DNA from: Guyanagaster necrorhizus
Lineage: Eukaryota > Basidiomycota > Agaricomycetes > Agaricales > Physalacriaceae
DNA: 64,000 nucleotides
Direction: 5' to 3'
Assembly: GCF_019112545.1 (NCBI RefSeq)
Contig: NW_025064902.1
Span: forward strand, 480,623 to 544,622
Below are positions 23,616 to 36,752 of the stretch, piece by piece. The position numbers and the translations under genes are program-made. A model generated the notes under the pieces. The model was given only the letters and a program-made list of their open reading frames with translations, made no database searches and was not told the origin of the DNA. Position 1 is the first letter of the stretch; each line of letters opens with the position of its first letter.

Positions 23616-25387
23616 TGTTGAAGAGGATCTGAGCATGTGCAATGTGAAAACAGATACAGTAGAGCATTATCCACTGACCACACTCAGACCAACACACACA
23701 CAAAACTCTTAGTTTATGGGAGGATTATAATGTGATAAAAGTAGTAATCAACAAATATAATTGTCCTCTTCAATGGGATCACAGTGCATGAACAGTAATA
23801 GCATGCTTACAACAGTCTGAGGTCTCTCTAAGTCTCAAAGCTTTTTGTTTTATCAGAACAAGAGGTGGCAACTGGTGTTGCTGGGCCTCAAGGCAAAGAG
23901 TACTGCAGCTCAGTATAATACATCAAAACACTCTCACAAAACTCTTCAAAAAGTCCTAAGCACAGCTCAGATCAACTCAAAACCCTTAACACACACAATA
24001 CATGACTCAAAGCTTCATGCTCTAAGCAAAAACCAATCACAAATACATTCACAAGTGCCAAAGAGTGCAGGCCTCTGTTCACAAGCTTCCAAACCAATCA
24101 TAGACCCACAGAATTCAAACCTATGTGATCCAGAGACACAAAACACAATAAAACACTGTTCAGCAGACCAAAGGGTTTGAACCTCTGCCACCTGTAGCAC
24201 TGCACATCACAAATACCTCAAAAACTCAAGATAATGCCCTTTAGACACTGCTCTCTTATTCTCAGGTTAGAGCACAATTCAAAACCTCTTATCAAACTGG
24301 GCTCAAGTTCTTTGCAAGCTTCAATGTCTCACTTAGTTCTCACAGCACTCTTAATGATATCCAATAATCAGTTTATTCTCTTGCCTGAAGTTACTAACAC
24401 AAATCCAGAGCTAGAGTGCAAGGCTTTCTGTGCCCAATACACCACAACTGTGAGGTCAGAAACTCTCTCTCTATTCATACAATATCATATTTAAATACTC
24501 TACTATGATACTTACTAATACAATCCTACTATAGTATCTTCAAAGTGCAGGACTCTATGCTGGATCCCATGGGTATTATTCATGCACATATCACAGTCAC
24601 TACACTTATTCTCTTCCAGATGAGGACTGTGCCTACTGTTCTTTTGCTAGCTGACATTGGCTAGCTGGCTTCACCAGGTCTGCTCACTTTCTTATTTCCC
24701 CAGTGACATCTTTGACAGCAGTAAACTGTTCCAGACCCTCAGAGTTATCTCTCATGCCAGGAGTCAGCCACAATAGCTATGTTCTGCTTCCCTGTATCCA
24801 GCCAGTCATTCCATCTGACTCACTAAAGATGCAATTTCTTGGTATGATGCAGAGTCTCTCACTGTGTTATGTGTGCTAAGACACTGTAAGTATGTGTGCA
24901 AGGCTGAGAGTGGTATGCACACTATTCATCTCTGGGGTAATATTCCTCTACTTATTACTTTGTTGTCATCATTCTATTTCTCTGTTCAATACCCATTTAC
25001 TCAGATACCTTTCTTTGGATCTCAGTTCTCTGTTCTAAGGCATGTCCCATCAGTGCATCAATGGCTGTGCATCTTTGATTAATGTGATCAGAATTGTTGA
25101 TCATATTTTGATTGTAGTCTTTTTATTTTTAGCATGTCCTCTCATAATAGTATTGGCACATTTAGGGCCAAGTGCTGGGACCTCACATACAGCCTAACCC
25201 CTCTGGTATTAGTCTGTTACTAGGCCATGTACTCTGCTTATTGTTACTTCAGTTTAGCATTATGATAGCTAGGTTTCTGTGCACTCTAGTCCTATTTTCT
25301 GTTTATGCTTACTGGACTGGAATGCAGTCTATGTATTTGCAATTTTCACAATTTTACATGCCTGAACATGGAGAGGGCATATCAGCA
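23616..25387 (-). repeat. Dispersed repeat D, copy D2
   Basis: About 1.77 kb, same orientation as D3 (28515-30375) and opposite to D1. On the minus strand it starts TGCTGATATGCC and ends CTCTTCAACA. No coding potential. On one side it cuts copia C, on the other the 3' LTR of gypsy E. The flanking pentamers (GAGGA and CCCTG) do not match, so this is not a simple insertion or one side has been deleted. Confidence 0.8.
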
Positions 25388-25504
25388 CCCTGACTAAGCA
25401 TAAATAGGGGTTAATCATCGAAAATAGGAAATAAAAATAAAAAAATCATAACAGAATAGGGGTTAAGTTTGAAAAAAGGAATTAGAAAAGAAAAAATTAT
25501 AACA
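25388..25504 (-). repeat. gypsy E 3' LTR, truncated
   Basis: On the minus strand it begins TGTTATAATTTTTTC at 25504, right after the purine tract AAGAAGGGGGTAA. It shares the block CAAACTTAACCCCTATT and GCTTAGTCAGGG with the 5' LTR at 39493-39961, and is then cut by D2. It also contains a short internal duplication of the AT-rich start. Confidence 0.8.
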
Positions 25505-25518
25505 TTACCCCCTTCTTA

Positions 25519-28514
25519 AGACTATCATCCTGATGGCTTAATTTAGAGATAACTTATAATCACATATGGCATCATTGGCATCTATTTGTTTCTCATTTAC
25601 CCATTGGTTGAATTCAGATCTGTAGCCCTTCCAACTGATGAGGTAGTCAACTATCATGGTCATGCCATAACCCTTTGCCTTGACCTTCCACAGTTTATGG
25701 TTTAGTATTTGGTTGATTTTGTAGTGTTCTTTGTCACCAATCAGGTCAGGAGGAGGAGGTGGCAGCTGTTCTTGGTTTAGAAAAGTCAGTGTGATGTAAA
25801 AGATTAATAAAGACTCATTAAAGGTATCACGGATTTGCCAATAGGAAGGGAGACATAAATAGTATGCTGAAGCACCAACTTTGGCTAGGATTAGGAATGG
25901 GCCTGTGTGTTTGTCTGCCAGTTTCTGTTTTGATCATGGCAAATGGAGATTTGTGGTGTCTAGCCACACTTTGTCATTTGAGTTATATATGTGGGCTTGG
26001 CATCAATGCTTATCATATTGTGTTTTCATAGCAGCTGCTGCTTTCTTCAGAGCTGTCCATATCTTGTCATATATCTTGGCCATGTCCATGACAAAGTCTG
26101 TTGAGGCCAGTGTCATTGTATGGGTACATGTGGTTTGTGCTATGTTAGGGTGTCACCCATAGTTTATGAAGAAGGGTGTTTTTCTGGTTGCAGAGTGGAC
26201 ATGATTGTTATGTTGGAAGGCTGCAAGTGACAGCCATTCAACCCAGTCATCCTGTCTGTAATTGGTGAAAAGTCATAGGTACTTTTCAATTTCCTGATTA
26301 ACCCTCTCTATTTGCCTGTTGGTTTGGGAGTGATAAGCAGTTGATGCATTGCATCAGATATGTAGTAACCAGTAGAGGTCATCAAGGAACTTGGACACAA
26401 ACTGTGGTCCTTGGTCAGATATTACCATTTGTAGTATGCTATATTTGGCATAGACCTCATTATGAAGGATTTTCACTGAGCCTTCTGATGTTAATTCCAT
26501 TGAGCAGGCAATCAGTATGATTGCCTTTGAGAACTGATCAATGATGATGATGATTGCATCATACCTGTTGCAGTCAGAGAGACCTGGGATTATGTCTACT
26601 GAGATATGGGTCCATGGGGTTATGGATACTTCATTGGGGTGTAGTGGGGCTGCCCACATCTGGCTAGATGACTTCCCTTGCTGGCAGGTCTCACATTCTT
26701 TGATATATCACTCAATGTCTTGTCCTATCTTCAGCCACCAATATTCTTGAAGTACTAGTTCTTTCATCTTGACTATACCTGGATGTCCTCAGGTTATGTG
26801 GTCATAGCATGTGGTGATGATCTCACTCCACAGCACTTGATCTCATGGTATATAGATCCACCTGTCATAGCAGATTATTCCCTCCTCTTTCATCATTCTC
26901 TGTTTATGATTCAGAGACAGGACTATGCATTGGTCTCATTTGCTGTAGTCTCTTGTTGCACTCTTGATCCATTTATGGATCTCCTCCTCCATCAGCATGA
27001 TTATGGCACAAAAGTGTTCTGGCCTTAGCAATATGACACTTTCATTATCTTGACCCCCTTGGTCATGATTGGCTTGCTTACTCAGCAAGTCAGCCTTCTT
27101 ATTCACAGTCCCTGCCTTATGATGCAGGGTGTAGAGGTATTGACTGAGTTCCATAACCCATCACACCTACTGATGATTTAGTTTTTGGAGTTGTCAGAAA
27201 TATTAGAAGTTTTGATGATCAGTCCAAATTTCAAAGATTTTGGTGGTGCTGATAAGATAGTGCCACCACTCTTCTAAAGCAAGCATTATGGCAAGTAGTT
27301 CCTTGTCATAAATCTCATAATTGCATTCTGTCATAGTTAAGGCCTTTGAGAGGAAGGCAACTGGCTTCCATTTCCTGTTTTGTTCTTGGAACAGGACAGC
27401 CCCTATTGCTCTCTTGCTTGAGTTGGCTTCCACTCAAAACTTGCCATTCTGACTTGGAATGGCCAGTACCACATCTTCTGTGAGTCAGCATTTTAGGTTG
27501 TTGAAGACAGCCTGTTGTGATGGCCCCCATCCCTAGAGGGCATTACTGGTCAGCTGTGTCATCAGTCAAATGACTTTGCTGTAGTCCTATATAAACCAGC
27601 AATAGAAATTAGTGAATCCCAAAAAGGACTGTAGCTCTTTTTTCCTAGTTTGCTCAGGCCACTTGGCCACCCCAGCTATCTTGATGAGGTTCATGCAGAT
27701 ACTTCCCTCACTAATAATAACCCCCAGATACTCTGTCTCCAGTATCTCAAATTTGCACTTCTCTGCCTTGAAGAATAGTTTGTGTTTCCTCATTAGGGTT
27801 AGGACTTGGCATACTAGCCTTCTGTGTTTCTTTCATGTCTTTGACATGATGAGAATATCATCAAGGTAGATCATCATGTTTCTGGTGGTGATGAGATCTT
27901 TAAATATGTCATTCAGCATCCACTGAAAGATGGCAAGTGAATTCATGAGTCCAAAGAATATGATGGTTGGTTTGAACAGTCTCCAGTTTGTTCAGAAAGT
28001 GGCTTTCCATTCATTACTCTCTTTGATGTGGACATTATTGTATCCCCATCAGACATCTAGTTTTATGTAATATTTGGCTCCCTATAATTTATCCATCAGT
28101 TCTGAGATTAATGGTAATGGATAATGATTCTTGATTGTCATTTTGTTTAGCTTCCAATAATCCTGAACTGGTTGGAGCTTCCCATCCTTCTTCTTGATGA
28201 AGAAGAATGGTGATGCCATAGGAGATTTGGATGGTCTGATCCTTTCACTGGACAAGTTCTCATCCAAGAACTTGTCAAGTTCCTGCTGCTCATTATTCTC
28301 AAATGGATATGTTTTACAGTCCAGATTGGTGTTTGTGTTAGGGATTAGTTTAATCACATGATCCCATAGTTTCAACTCAGAGAACTCATCAAAGCTTTCC
28401 TTCTCAAACAGGTCCTTGAAATCACATGCCTATTCTGGCACCATTTCTTTGAATATTCTCCCCTCTTTTCTGGTGTTTGCCTTTATTGCTAATTTATTAG
28501 CATGGTGTATGGCA
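25519..28514 (-). pseudogene. gypsy E pol (RT-RH-IN-chromodomain, decayed)
   Basis: From 28375 downward: SPFFFIKKKDGKL and NHYPLPLISELMDKL; the RT active site YLDD is intact near 27865; FLGFTNFYCWF; RNase H with VEANSSKRAIGAVL and TDHQNF (27210-27430); integrase finger HPGIVKMK...CETCQQ (about 26690-26810); core with VDI and SDQGPQF (26390-26620); chromodomain HYKINQILNHKL and LISWKGYRSEFNQWV near 25560-25730. Stops are mostly TGA at Arg or Trp positions. Same family as gypsy A pol, and better preserved. Confidence 0.9.
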
Positions 28515-30375
28515 TGGTGAAGAGGATCTGAGTGTGTGCAAGGTGAAAACAGATACAGCAGAGTGCTATCCACTGACCACACTCACACCAACACACACAC
28601 AAAACTTTTAGTTTATGAGGGGATTATAATATGATAAAAGTAATAATCAAGAAATATAATTGTCTTCTTCAATGAATCCACAGCATGTGAACAGTAATAG
28701 CATGCATACAACAGTCCTAGATCTCTCTAAGTCTCAAAGCTTTTTATTTTATCAAAACAAGAGATGGCAACAGGTGTTGCCAGGCCTCAAGGCAAAGGGT
28801 ATTGCAGCTCAATACAATACATTGAAACACTCCCACAAAACCCTCAAATTATCCTAAGCATAGCTCAGATCACCTCAAAATCCCTAACACACACAATACA
28901 TGACTCCTCACACTCTAAGCAAAAACCAATCACAAACATATCTACAAGTGCCAAAGAGCACAGCTCTCTGTTCACAAGTTTCCAAACTGATCATAGACCC
29001 ACAGGATTCAAACCTATGTGATCCAGAGACCCAAAACACAATAAAACACTGTCAAACAGGCCAATGGGTTTGAACCTCTGCCAATCTGCAGAAATAATAC
29101 AAAAGTGCACACTAATCAAGCCAAAGGGTTTGAACCTCTGCCACCTGTAGCACTGCACATCACAAATACCTCAAAAACTCAAGATAATGCCCTTCAGACA
29201 CTGCTCTCTTATTCTCAGATTAGAGCACAATTCAAAACCTCTTATCAAACTGGGCTCAAGTTCTTTGCAAGCTTCAATGCCTCACTTAGTTCTCACAGCT
29301 CTCTCAAGGATATTCAATAATACATTTATTCTCTCATCTGAAGTTACTAACACAAACCCAGAGCTAGAGTGCAAGGCTTTCTGTGCCCAATACACCACAA
29401 CTGTGGGGGTCAGAAACTCCTCCTTCTACTCATACAATGCAGTATTTAAATACTCTACTATAGTACTTACTAATACAATCCTACTATGGTATCTTCAAAG
29501 TGCAGGACTCCATGCTGGATCCCATGGGTATTATTTGTGAGCATATCACAGTTGCCACACTTATTCTCTTCTGGGCCAGGACTGTGCAATGTTTCCTCAC
29601 TAGCTGGCCTAGCCAGGTCTGCTTGCTTTTTTATTTTCTCAGTGACATATTCCTGACAGCAGTAAACTGTTCTGGACCCCCAGAGTTATCTCCCATATCT
29701 GGAGTCAGTCATAATAGTTATGTTCTCTTTTCCAGTGTCTCAACATTTCCTCTGGCTCATAAAATACACCACTTCTGGCCTGACATGCATTAATTAACTT
29801 ACCCAATATGATATGTATCATACCACAGTATGATGTGGAGTCTCTCAATCTATTAAGCATGCTAAGGCACTATAAGTATGTGTGCAAGTCTCTGAGCAGT
29901 ACATGTGCTATTCATCTCTGAGGGTAGTATTCCTCTATCTATTCCTTTGTTGCCATCACTCTATTTCTCCATTCAGCACTCAGTTATTCAGATACCTTTC
30001 TTTGGATCTCAGTTCTCTGTTCTAAGGCATGTCCCCTCAGTGCATCAATGACCATGCATCTTTGATCAATGTGATCAGGATTGCCAATCATATTTTGATC
30101 ATATTCTTTTTATCTTTAGCATGCTCTCTTGTAATGGTATTGGTGTGTTTAGAGCCAAGTGCTGGGACCTCACATGCAGTCTAACCCCTCTGGTATTAGT
30201 CTGCTACTAGGCCATGCACTCTGCTCATTGTTACTTCAGTTTAGCCTTATGATACCTAGGTTTCTGCATGCTCTTGTCCTATTCTCAGTTACATGCTTAC
30301 TGGACTGAAATGCAGTCCATGTATTCATAATTTTTGCAATTTTACATGCCTGAACATGGAGAGTGTGTGTCAGCA
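28515..30375 (-). repeat. Dispersed repeat D, copy D3 (inside gypsy E)
   Basis: 1.86 kb, near-identical in order to D2, sitting between protease (30376 upward) and reverse transcriptase (28514 downward) of gypsy E. Compared with gypsy A, about 60 codons of pol are missing at the junction, and there is no matching duplication of the target (TGGCA and GATCA). Confidence 0.85.
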
Positions 30376-31149
30376 GATCAACCAGTCATGGCCAAGAAAC
30401 ACCTCCTTAGTTCTCAAGTCAGTGACCACAAGATTGATTCACTCTGAGTGATCTCTGATAGTTAGGCATAATTTGATGAATTCAGTTATTGATCCTATCT
30501 GGTTTTTGGTCCCATCAGCATTATAGACCAGTATTGGGGCAGCAGTGGTGCAGGTCAGTAAATGGTGCTTGTCAACAAAAGCCTGATTAATTGAGCTGCC
30601 AGTACAGCTGCTGTCCACCAGTATAGTTATAGTGTGCATTGATCAATTTATCAGTGTTTTAATCTGAGCTTTGACTGTTAGATCTCATCCCCAAGTTTGA
30701 GTGCAGCAAACATATCTCTGTGGTCCTCACAACTCATTGAGCCATTCTAAGGCTTGACATCTTTCTGCCTCCTTCATCCCTTTGATCATTTCATTGGTGA
30801 TCTCCTTGGCTCAGGTTTTATGTATCTAATTCTTGAGTACCATCTTTGCTTCTCCTTCTGTCTGAGCATCCTTGATTGCTCTTCAGGTCTATTCAGTATT
30901 GAATGGCTTGAGCCATCTGAGGATCTCTCCTCCTGTTTGGCCCTCAGGCATTTCAGTTCTTTTAAGCAATTCTTTGGTGTGTGAAATGGGTCACATATTG
31001 GGTATATCCAAATGCATGCATAATTTAGTCATAGCTACAAAAGTACTATCAGTCCATCCAGCAGCTGTGGTTTGCACACTGTTAAGTTCTTTGGCTGACT
31101 CAGTGGAATCACTCACTGATCAGCCCCATCTTTTACTTCTTCAACCTTA
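30376..31149 (-). pseudogene. gypsy E protease and linker (decayed)
   Basis: On the minus strand the protease reads LVDSSCTGSSI near 30600, where gypsy A has LIDSGCT. The Gly of the DSG motif is replaced by Ser, so it is catalytically doubtful even without the stops. It ends KEVFLGHDWL next to D3. Confidence 0.75.
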
Positions 31150-34140
31150 GTTTCAGCACCAAGCTCCTCTGCTTTCTTCTGTAGCTTGGCAATTTGGGCC
31201 CAAATAGCTTCTCAGATATGCTTCTTCTTCAGGCAGTCTTTTGACATGTGGCCCTTTTGGCCACAGTTAAAGCATTTCCCTTCTTTCTTTAGTTGGTCTA
31301 TGTCTATAGGCTTCTCAGCCCCTGTGAATGTTGTTTCTGTCCCTGTCTTCTGTGCTGTAAATGAGGGACCAGCCATCAAGAATCCTGTTTTGACAGGCAG
31401 GTTGTTGTTTTTGGAGCTCAAACCCAAGGGTTGGTTTGGTTTTCAGAAGTCCTGCAAGATGAACTGTTCTGCTTTTTGCTGCTGCCACTTCTTGTACATC
31501 TCAATGATGCATTCTTTCCATTTATTGTATCTGATCAGAATGAATTTCCCAGTGGCTGAGATCATCATGATGTAGAAAGGTGGGGATCCTCTCTTGAGGG
31601 CCTCAACCATTCATCCATCATTTGCTATGTCTTCTTGAATACTGGCAAGCTTGGCAAGCCACTCAAGCTCATTGAAATAATCTGTTGCCACTTTGTCTCT
31701 CATCTTCTATTCCTTGATCTTCTGTTTATATACTTTCTGCACCATCAGATCAATGAATTTGTCATTCAGCATTTGTTTGAACACTGGCTAGGATGAGAAA
31801 TGAAGGTGTTGTCACATAGTGGAGTAGAAGTTTGGGGATATCAGAATCCACCAAGTTTTTGCCTTGTCTTCTAGGTTTGAGGTGACAAAGGCCACCCTGT
31901 TCATGTCACTGCTTAGGTAAGCAATGTAAACCTCAAAGTACTGTTCACAGTCAATGAGAAATCAGTTGATATTATCAGAAGCCCCCTTGAAGGAGTGGGG
32001 CTTCTGCATCAGATCAGGCCTGCACTGCAGAACAGCAGCATTCTCAGGTAATATGCCCATTGGATTGGGCCATTCACTGAAGGGCAGTCACCTCCATTCA
32101 GTTGGTGGTCCTGGAAATGAATGTAATCAGTTGTCATCAGCTATCAGGCTTCCCTGTGGGAGGGCTTCTTTCTTGATGATAACTCCATTCCTGATGGTAA
32201 AGCCTATCTTGACAGCTTCTGGATCATTCTGGACCAGTTCTTTTCCAGTACTGCTTCCTGATGCCTCATCTGGCAGTAGCTGGGCTTCAAGGAGTCAGCT
32301 TCTCCTGCCAGTCCAAGGGTTTCAGAAGCCAGTTGGTCAGATGGTTGGCTGTGGCTTAGAATATGACAGCCAAATGGCCAATGATCAAACCAATGGGGTG
32401 GAGTACAAATATTGGCTTCATACTGATGGTGACCATAGCATTGGTTGGATGTTGAATCTTGATTTATATAGTGGCAATTCTTGAAGTTGGTCTTCTGGGT
32501 GTCAGGCATTATAGATGTCAATGGCATATTTCATAGCAGAATATTGTAGAATATTCTGCCATTTCTCTCATTCTGCATTAATATGTATCTGTCCTTTCTG
32601 TGATGCCAACCACTTGGCATCATGCCACAAAAATGTTATCCCTGTTTTGTATAGATCCTGATACTCCCCTATTCTCACTCTCTGTATCTTCTCTTCCAGG
32701 GCCTCTTTGTCAGTGTCTTCAGCAACATAGTCAATAAATCTATGAGGCTCCTTGCTGTCCTCCATTTCCTCATCATCCTCTCTCTCATCACCCTCACTGT
32801 CCTTCCTGAGGAGAGAACCAACAGGCTGGTCAAAGAGACTCTCTGCAGAAGGTTTGATGGTTGCTGAGGAGCTGCTGAGGCTGGGTACTGGGCTCAGCCT
32901 CAGCATTGAGAGAGGCAGAGGTGGTGGTGAAGACTGCTCAAGGACCAGCTCTAATCAGGGTGTTGTACCTATTGCTGCCAGCTGCTCACACTGCCTTCAA
33001 GCTCTCGCTATAGACTCAGAAGTTTCTGTAGAATCTCTCATTGAGGAACTGTCAAGCAACCTGGCTTCCAAGGTATCCTTGGAGGGTGTGGTCAGAGACA
33101 TGGGCATTGAGAGGTATTTGTAGTCTGTAAAAGTTGAGAACAGACTCATCACCCTTATTGATGATGTTAACACTGAGGGTGTGCCAGGAAGAGAGATAGG
33201 TGAGGGTCTCAGGGCTGGTGGTTCATCAAGGGGGGTAGAGGACTCCATCCCTATTTTCCCTTTAGTCAACCTTGCTAGGGGTGACTAGGCTGTAAGGTTC
33301 TGCCCATGGGTCACTGTTAATGGTACTGGACTCCTGGAAAACAGGAGTGGATAATTCACTTTGGAGACTATACCAGCCTGAGAAACCACTTTCCAGGCAG
33401 GCAGCCTTGGCTCTCTGCTGCTGCTCATGCCTCTGTCTGTCATATTCTTCTTCTTCAGCTGCTCACTGAGCCTCTTCCTGGGTGTGCTCTGCAAGGTCTT
33501 CTTGATCTTGCCTGGAGCTAGGCTGAGCTCACTCTTCTGCTTCTCATTGCTCTCTTTGCTATAGTGCAGCATCATAGTTAAAAGGGATGTTGATGTCCCA
33601 GTCTGAGAAGAGTTGGTGGATAATTCTATCCCTGGCTCATTTTTCCTCCTCTGCTTGGTCTCGCTGCTCCTCTGTCAGCTCCAGCTCATGGCTATTTGGA
33701 CTGGGGTGGCAAGCAGGACTCTCACTCAGAGTTGCATAGAGGGAGTCATGTCTTGGACTTCCTGGGCATGGCAAGATGTGACAGGATCCTAGAGTCATCC
33801 TAGTGGCATCAAGGGAGTCTCTAGCATTGTCTCTAATCCTAGGGGTTCTCATAGAAGTGGTTCTATCAGGAGATGGTGAGTCATTAAAGAAGTTTGGAGG
33901 GAGGTCCTTGTCCTCATGGTTAGAGATGGGGTGCAGGATCCATGGGTTTTGGAACCCTGTGAGATGATGGTTCCAGTTTCAGTTGTCTGGTCATCAGAGA
34001 GGGTACTCATGTCTTTCTTCTTTTTCAACATCCCCTTGAGGCAAGCCACTAGGCCTGGCTTCTGGTATAGAGAGGTCTGTAGGCTGATGGGATGTTCATC
34101 GGGATTTGGGGATGTCATGTAGGGGAATCTACCATTCAGG
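31150..34140 (-). pseudogene. gypsy E gag (decayed, 5' end displaced)
   Basis: Zinc knuckle CFNCGQKGHMSKDC (31212-31310), gag core with NLEDKAKTWWIL near 31850, and acidic Ser-rich N-terminal part up to about 34140 (SLYQKPG aligning with element A near 4215). A few CpGs remain at 33.0-34.1 kb. The reading stops matching at about 34140. The missing 5' end lies at 39235-39961 on the same strand, beyond a 5.1-kb CpG-rich segment. Confidence 0.82.
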
Positions 34141-36752
34141 GCACTCCTGGACTCGCACACAAATAGTCGGTGGCGACTTCAGAGATTATTTATTATTTAC
34201 AGCTGCCAAAATGGTAAAGAGCTTCAGCGACATACTTGATTGCCAATCAACGGATTCGAACCATCATATTCTCCTTCAGCATTACCACTAATCGATGATG
34301 ACAGGTATGTCAAAATGTGATCACCAGCACGTCGTCTTCAAGGCAAGAGACATAGTACTTATGTCGGAGTGTATTTCAGGTTCAAACATTCTCGAGTAAC
34401 GTTATCCCCCCTGTATTAGAGAACACAGTGTCGGCGTGTTTATAAGCTGCACTGAGTGTTCAAAAGACAGATTCCAGAACATAGGCCCGGAATTTATTAG
34501 CGGATACTTACGCGATGCCCGTTGGTGCCAGAACTCATTGAGGTATTGAAATAAATAGAGGAAATACAAACTGACAAGTGCGGTCCACCTAAGTAATTGT
34601 TATGGTGGCGAGGGGATTCGGACTTTGGGGCCCGACATAACGCTTCGCTTTTATCAATCTTTTTGCTTGTTTTATCTCCTCTTCCATATCGTTGCTCGCC
34701 GCGGTGATAATGTTCAATTTTAGCCAACTATGAAAGAAGCCGACAGAACAGCGAGACGTTTGTTCGAATGCTCCTAAAGTATTTCGCGCAGCGCAATTTT
34801 CACCGATATCTGGTGCCTTCAATTCTACATGTACGAGGTGATAGTTTAACATCGGAGTTCCGAGTAGCGCCAGTCGCGGCATTGAAGTCAAAGTGAGCAT
34901 CATGTGGCTCTATTTCTGCAGGCAGGACTACCGTTCGCGTTAGGATGCAATGATAATAGAACACTGCACAATGCCGCGAATCTCGATGACAAGCACACGA
35001 CATGGACGACGCCGTGCTCGTATTCCCTTCGCGGATATGAACGATGTGCCAGTACGAGTATTTCTCCTTTGCGGGCGTTTGATCGCCTAAAAGCATGGCT
35101 TTTTCAAGCGGATGGAGCGGATTCAATCTTGTCCTCTCTGAGGCGAGCAGTTCCGTACAATGCGCCGAAGAGCAAGGCAGGAACGTAACAGTTGGCGCGT
35201 CCCTCTGTTGTTAGTATTAGTTCAACGATCTTGACTGTGAGTGCATCCAGAAATGTTTAATACGCATACATCCAGGTTTCGACGTACCCCTTCCTCAGAC
35301 GTGATCCACGGAACATGGCGGGGAAGCAATATTCATTTGTTACGCCACGGTGCGTCTTTTTCCGTATTTACGTAGAATCCTTCTCATCAGAGCGAACTTT
35401 CGGACCGACTGGACATTTTGAATACCTCGAAAGAATGACATAATGGGGAGCAATAGCCAAGCGGCCGTCTTTCCAAGGAAATTACCAGACTTCCATACGA
35501 GGACGGCGCAGACGACCTTAGATTCTTTTCCCCTTGACCCACCGTCCCCCACTGAGTGTGTCGTTCGCATCGGTGCAGCCTCTGTACTGATCGATGGTTC
35601 GATACTCGTTTAATTTCCGTCGTGAGTTTTGCCAATCGTTCCATGCTCGAAACTTCTTTAACTTATGAATCTGATAATAGGAAACAGGAATAAAGGCCCA
35701 CCGACTTCCTCCCCAGGCCTACCAGTTTCTCGTGTGTGTACAAGCCATTGACCGGGGAGCATCGACACCGCACGGAGCCAGTTCGGTGTGAAAGAACAAA
35801 GCTATCAAGACCAGCGTGGGAGGAAGCTTAGCAGCGTAACCATAATTCAGAATCGGATCGTTTCTTCTCATATTTTTAGTTATGGGGGCTGTCTCTACTC
35901 TATTAATAAAGTACATATATCCAGCTCGCACCTGATATACAAGCTGAATTACCGCCATTCGCAGCGGCAACGTTAGGCGAGGCTTGGGGAATGTCTTTCG
36001 TATACAAGGGGGCTTCCTCTCCTTGGTGTTGAATCCGAGTGGTGCAGTAGCCTCAGCTGCAGGAACAGTCGTCGTTGTGGTTCATGTCGTTCCTGATACG
36101 CTATTTCATTCCCCTTCTCTCGTGGAACTTTTGATCAATGTGGTTTACTTAACCAGCACAGCGAAGATTTGGCAACGGGTGAGGCGTTCTATTGAGACTA
36201 AGAAGCTCCCTACGATGACTGATTATCCACAGCTTATACTGTCTCCGTCTCGAAGCTTTCACGTTCTAATTGGACTGTCTTGGTCGGCATAACTTGAATG
36301 GGGTGGGACATTTACCGACCATTCGCACCTCGCTCTCTGGCTTTGAATGACACACTCTGTTGGGTCAATGAATTAAGAGATCTCTGCAGTGACAGGATTG
36401 ATGTACCGCTTATGATCTCGGGACTGTACTAAATGTCTTCGGTGTAACGCATGTTTCGTACAGCTCGAGCTAGGTTCAATTCCGGGCGCGTCTTGGTCTG
36501 CCGTAAGTCCTTTCTCATTACATCCTTCAGTTTTCACCTGGATAGACTTCGCCGTCCGTCTTCTGTTTCTTTGTGGAGAAATACATGTGGAAGGTATACT
36601 GTATCCCTAATCGTTCTTAGACAGTCCATTGGTGTGTTACATAGTCGTAGAATGCAGAGATGGTCGAAAATACACTGCCAGCATTCGGGCCGAACATCCG
36701 AAATCCAAGAGCGGAACCCTAACCCAACGCTGCGGCTCTGTCTCCAACCATC
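34141..36752. other. CpG-rich segment without a supported gene
   Basis: Normal CpG content begins at about 34140. Short frames exist on both strands (for example minus 34800-35126 and plus 34904-35188), but they overlap each other, show no domain, and I see no consistent exon model. The 3' part may hold the promoter of G1. Confidence 0.5.

Noticed and set aside
23616..30375. D2 and D3 as the two LTRs of one element enclosing 25388-28514
   Set aside because: The enclosed sequence is the 3' half of gypsy E on its own reading, whose own LTR (25388-25504) differs from D, and E continues outside D3.
34235..34300. tRNA-like T-arm (GGTTCGAATCC on the minus strand)
   Set aside because: No acceptor stem or D-arm of correct spacing could be paired upstream; the match is limited to the T-loop motif.
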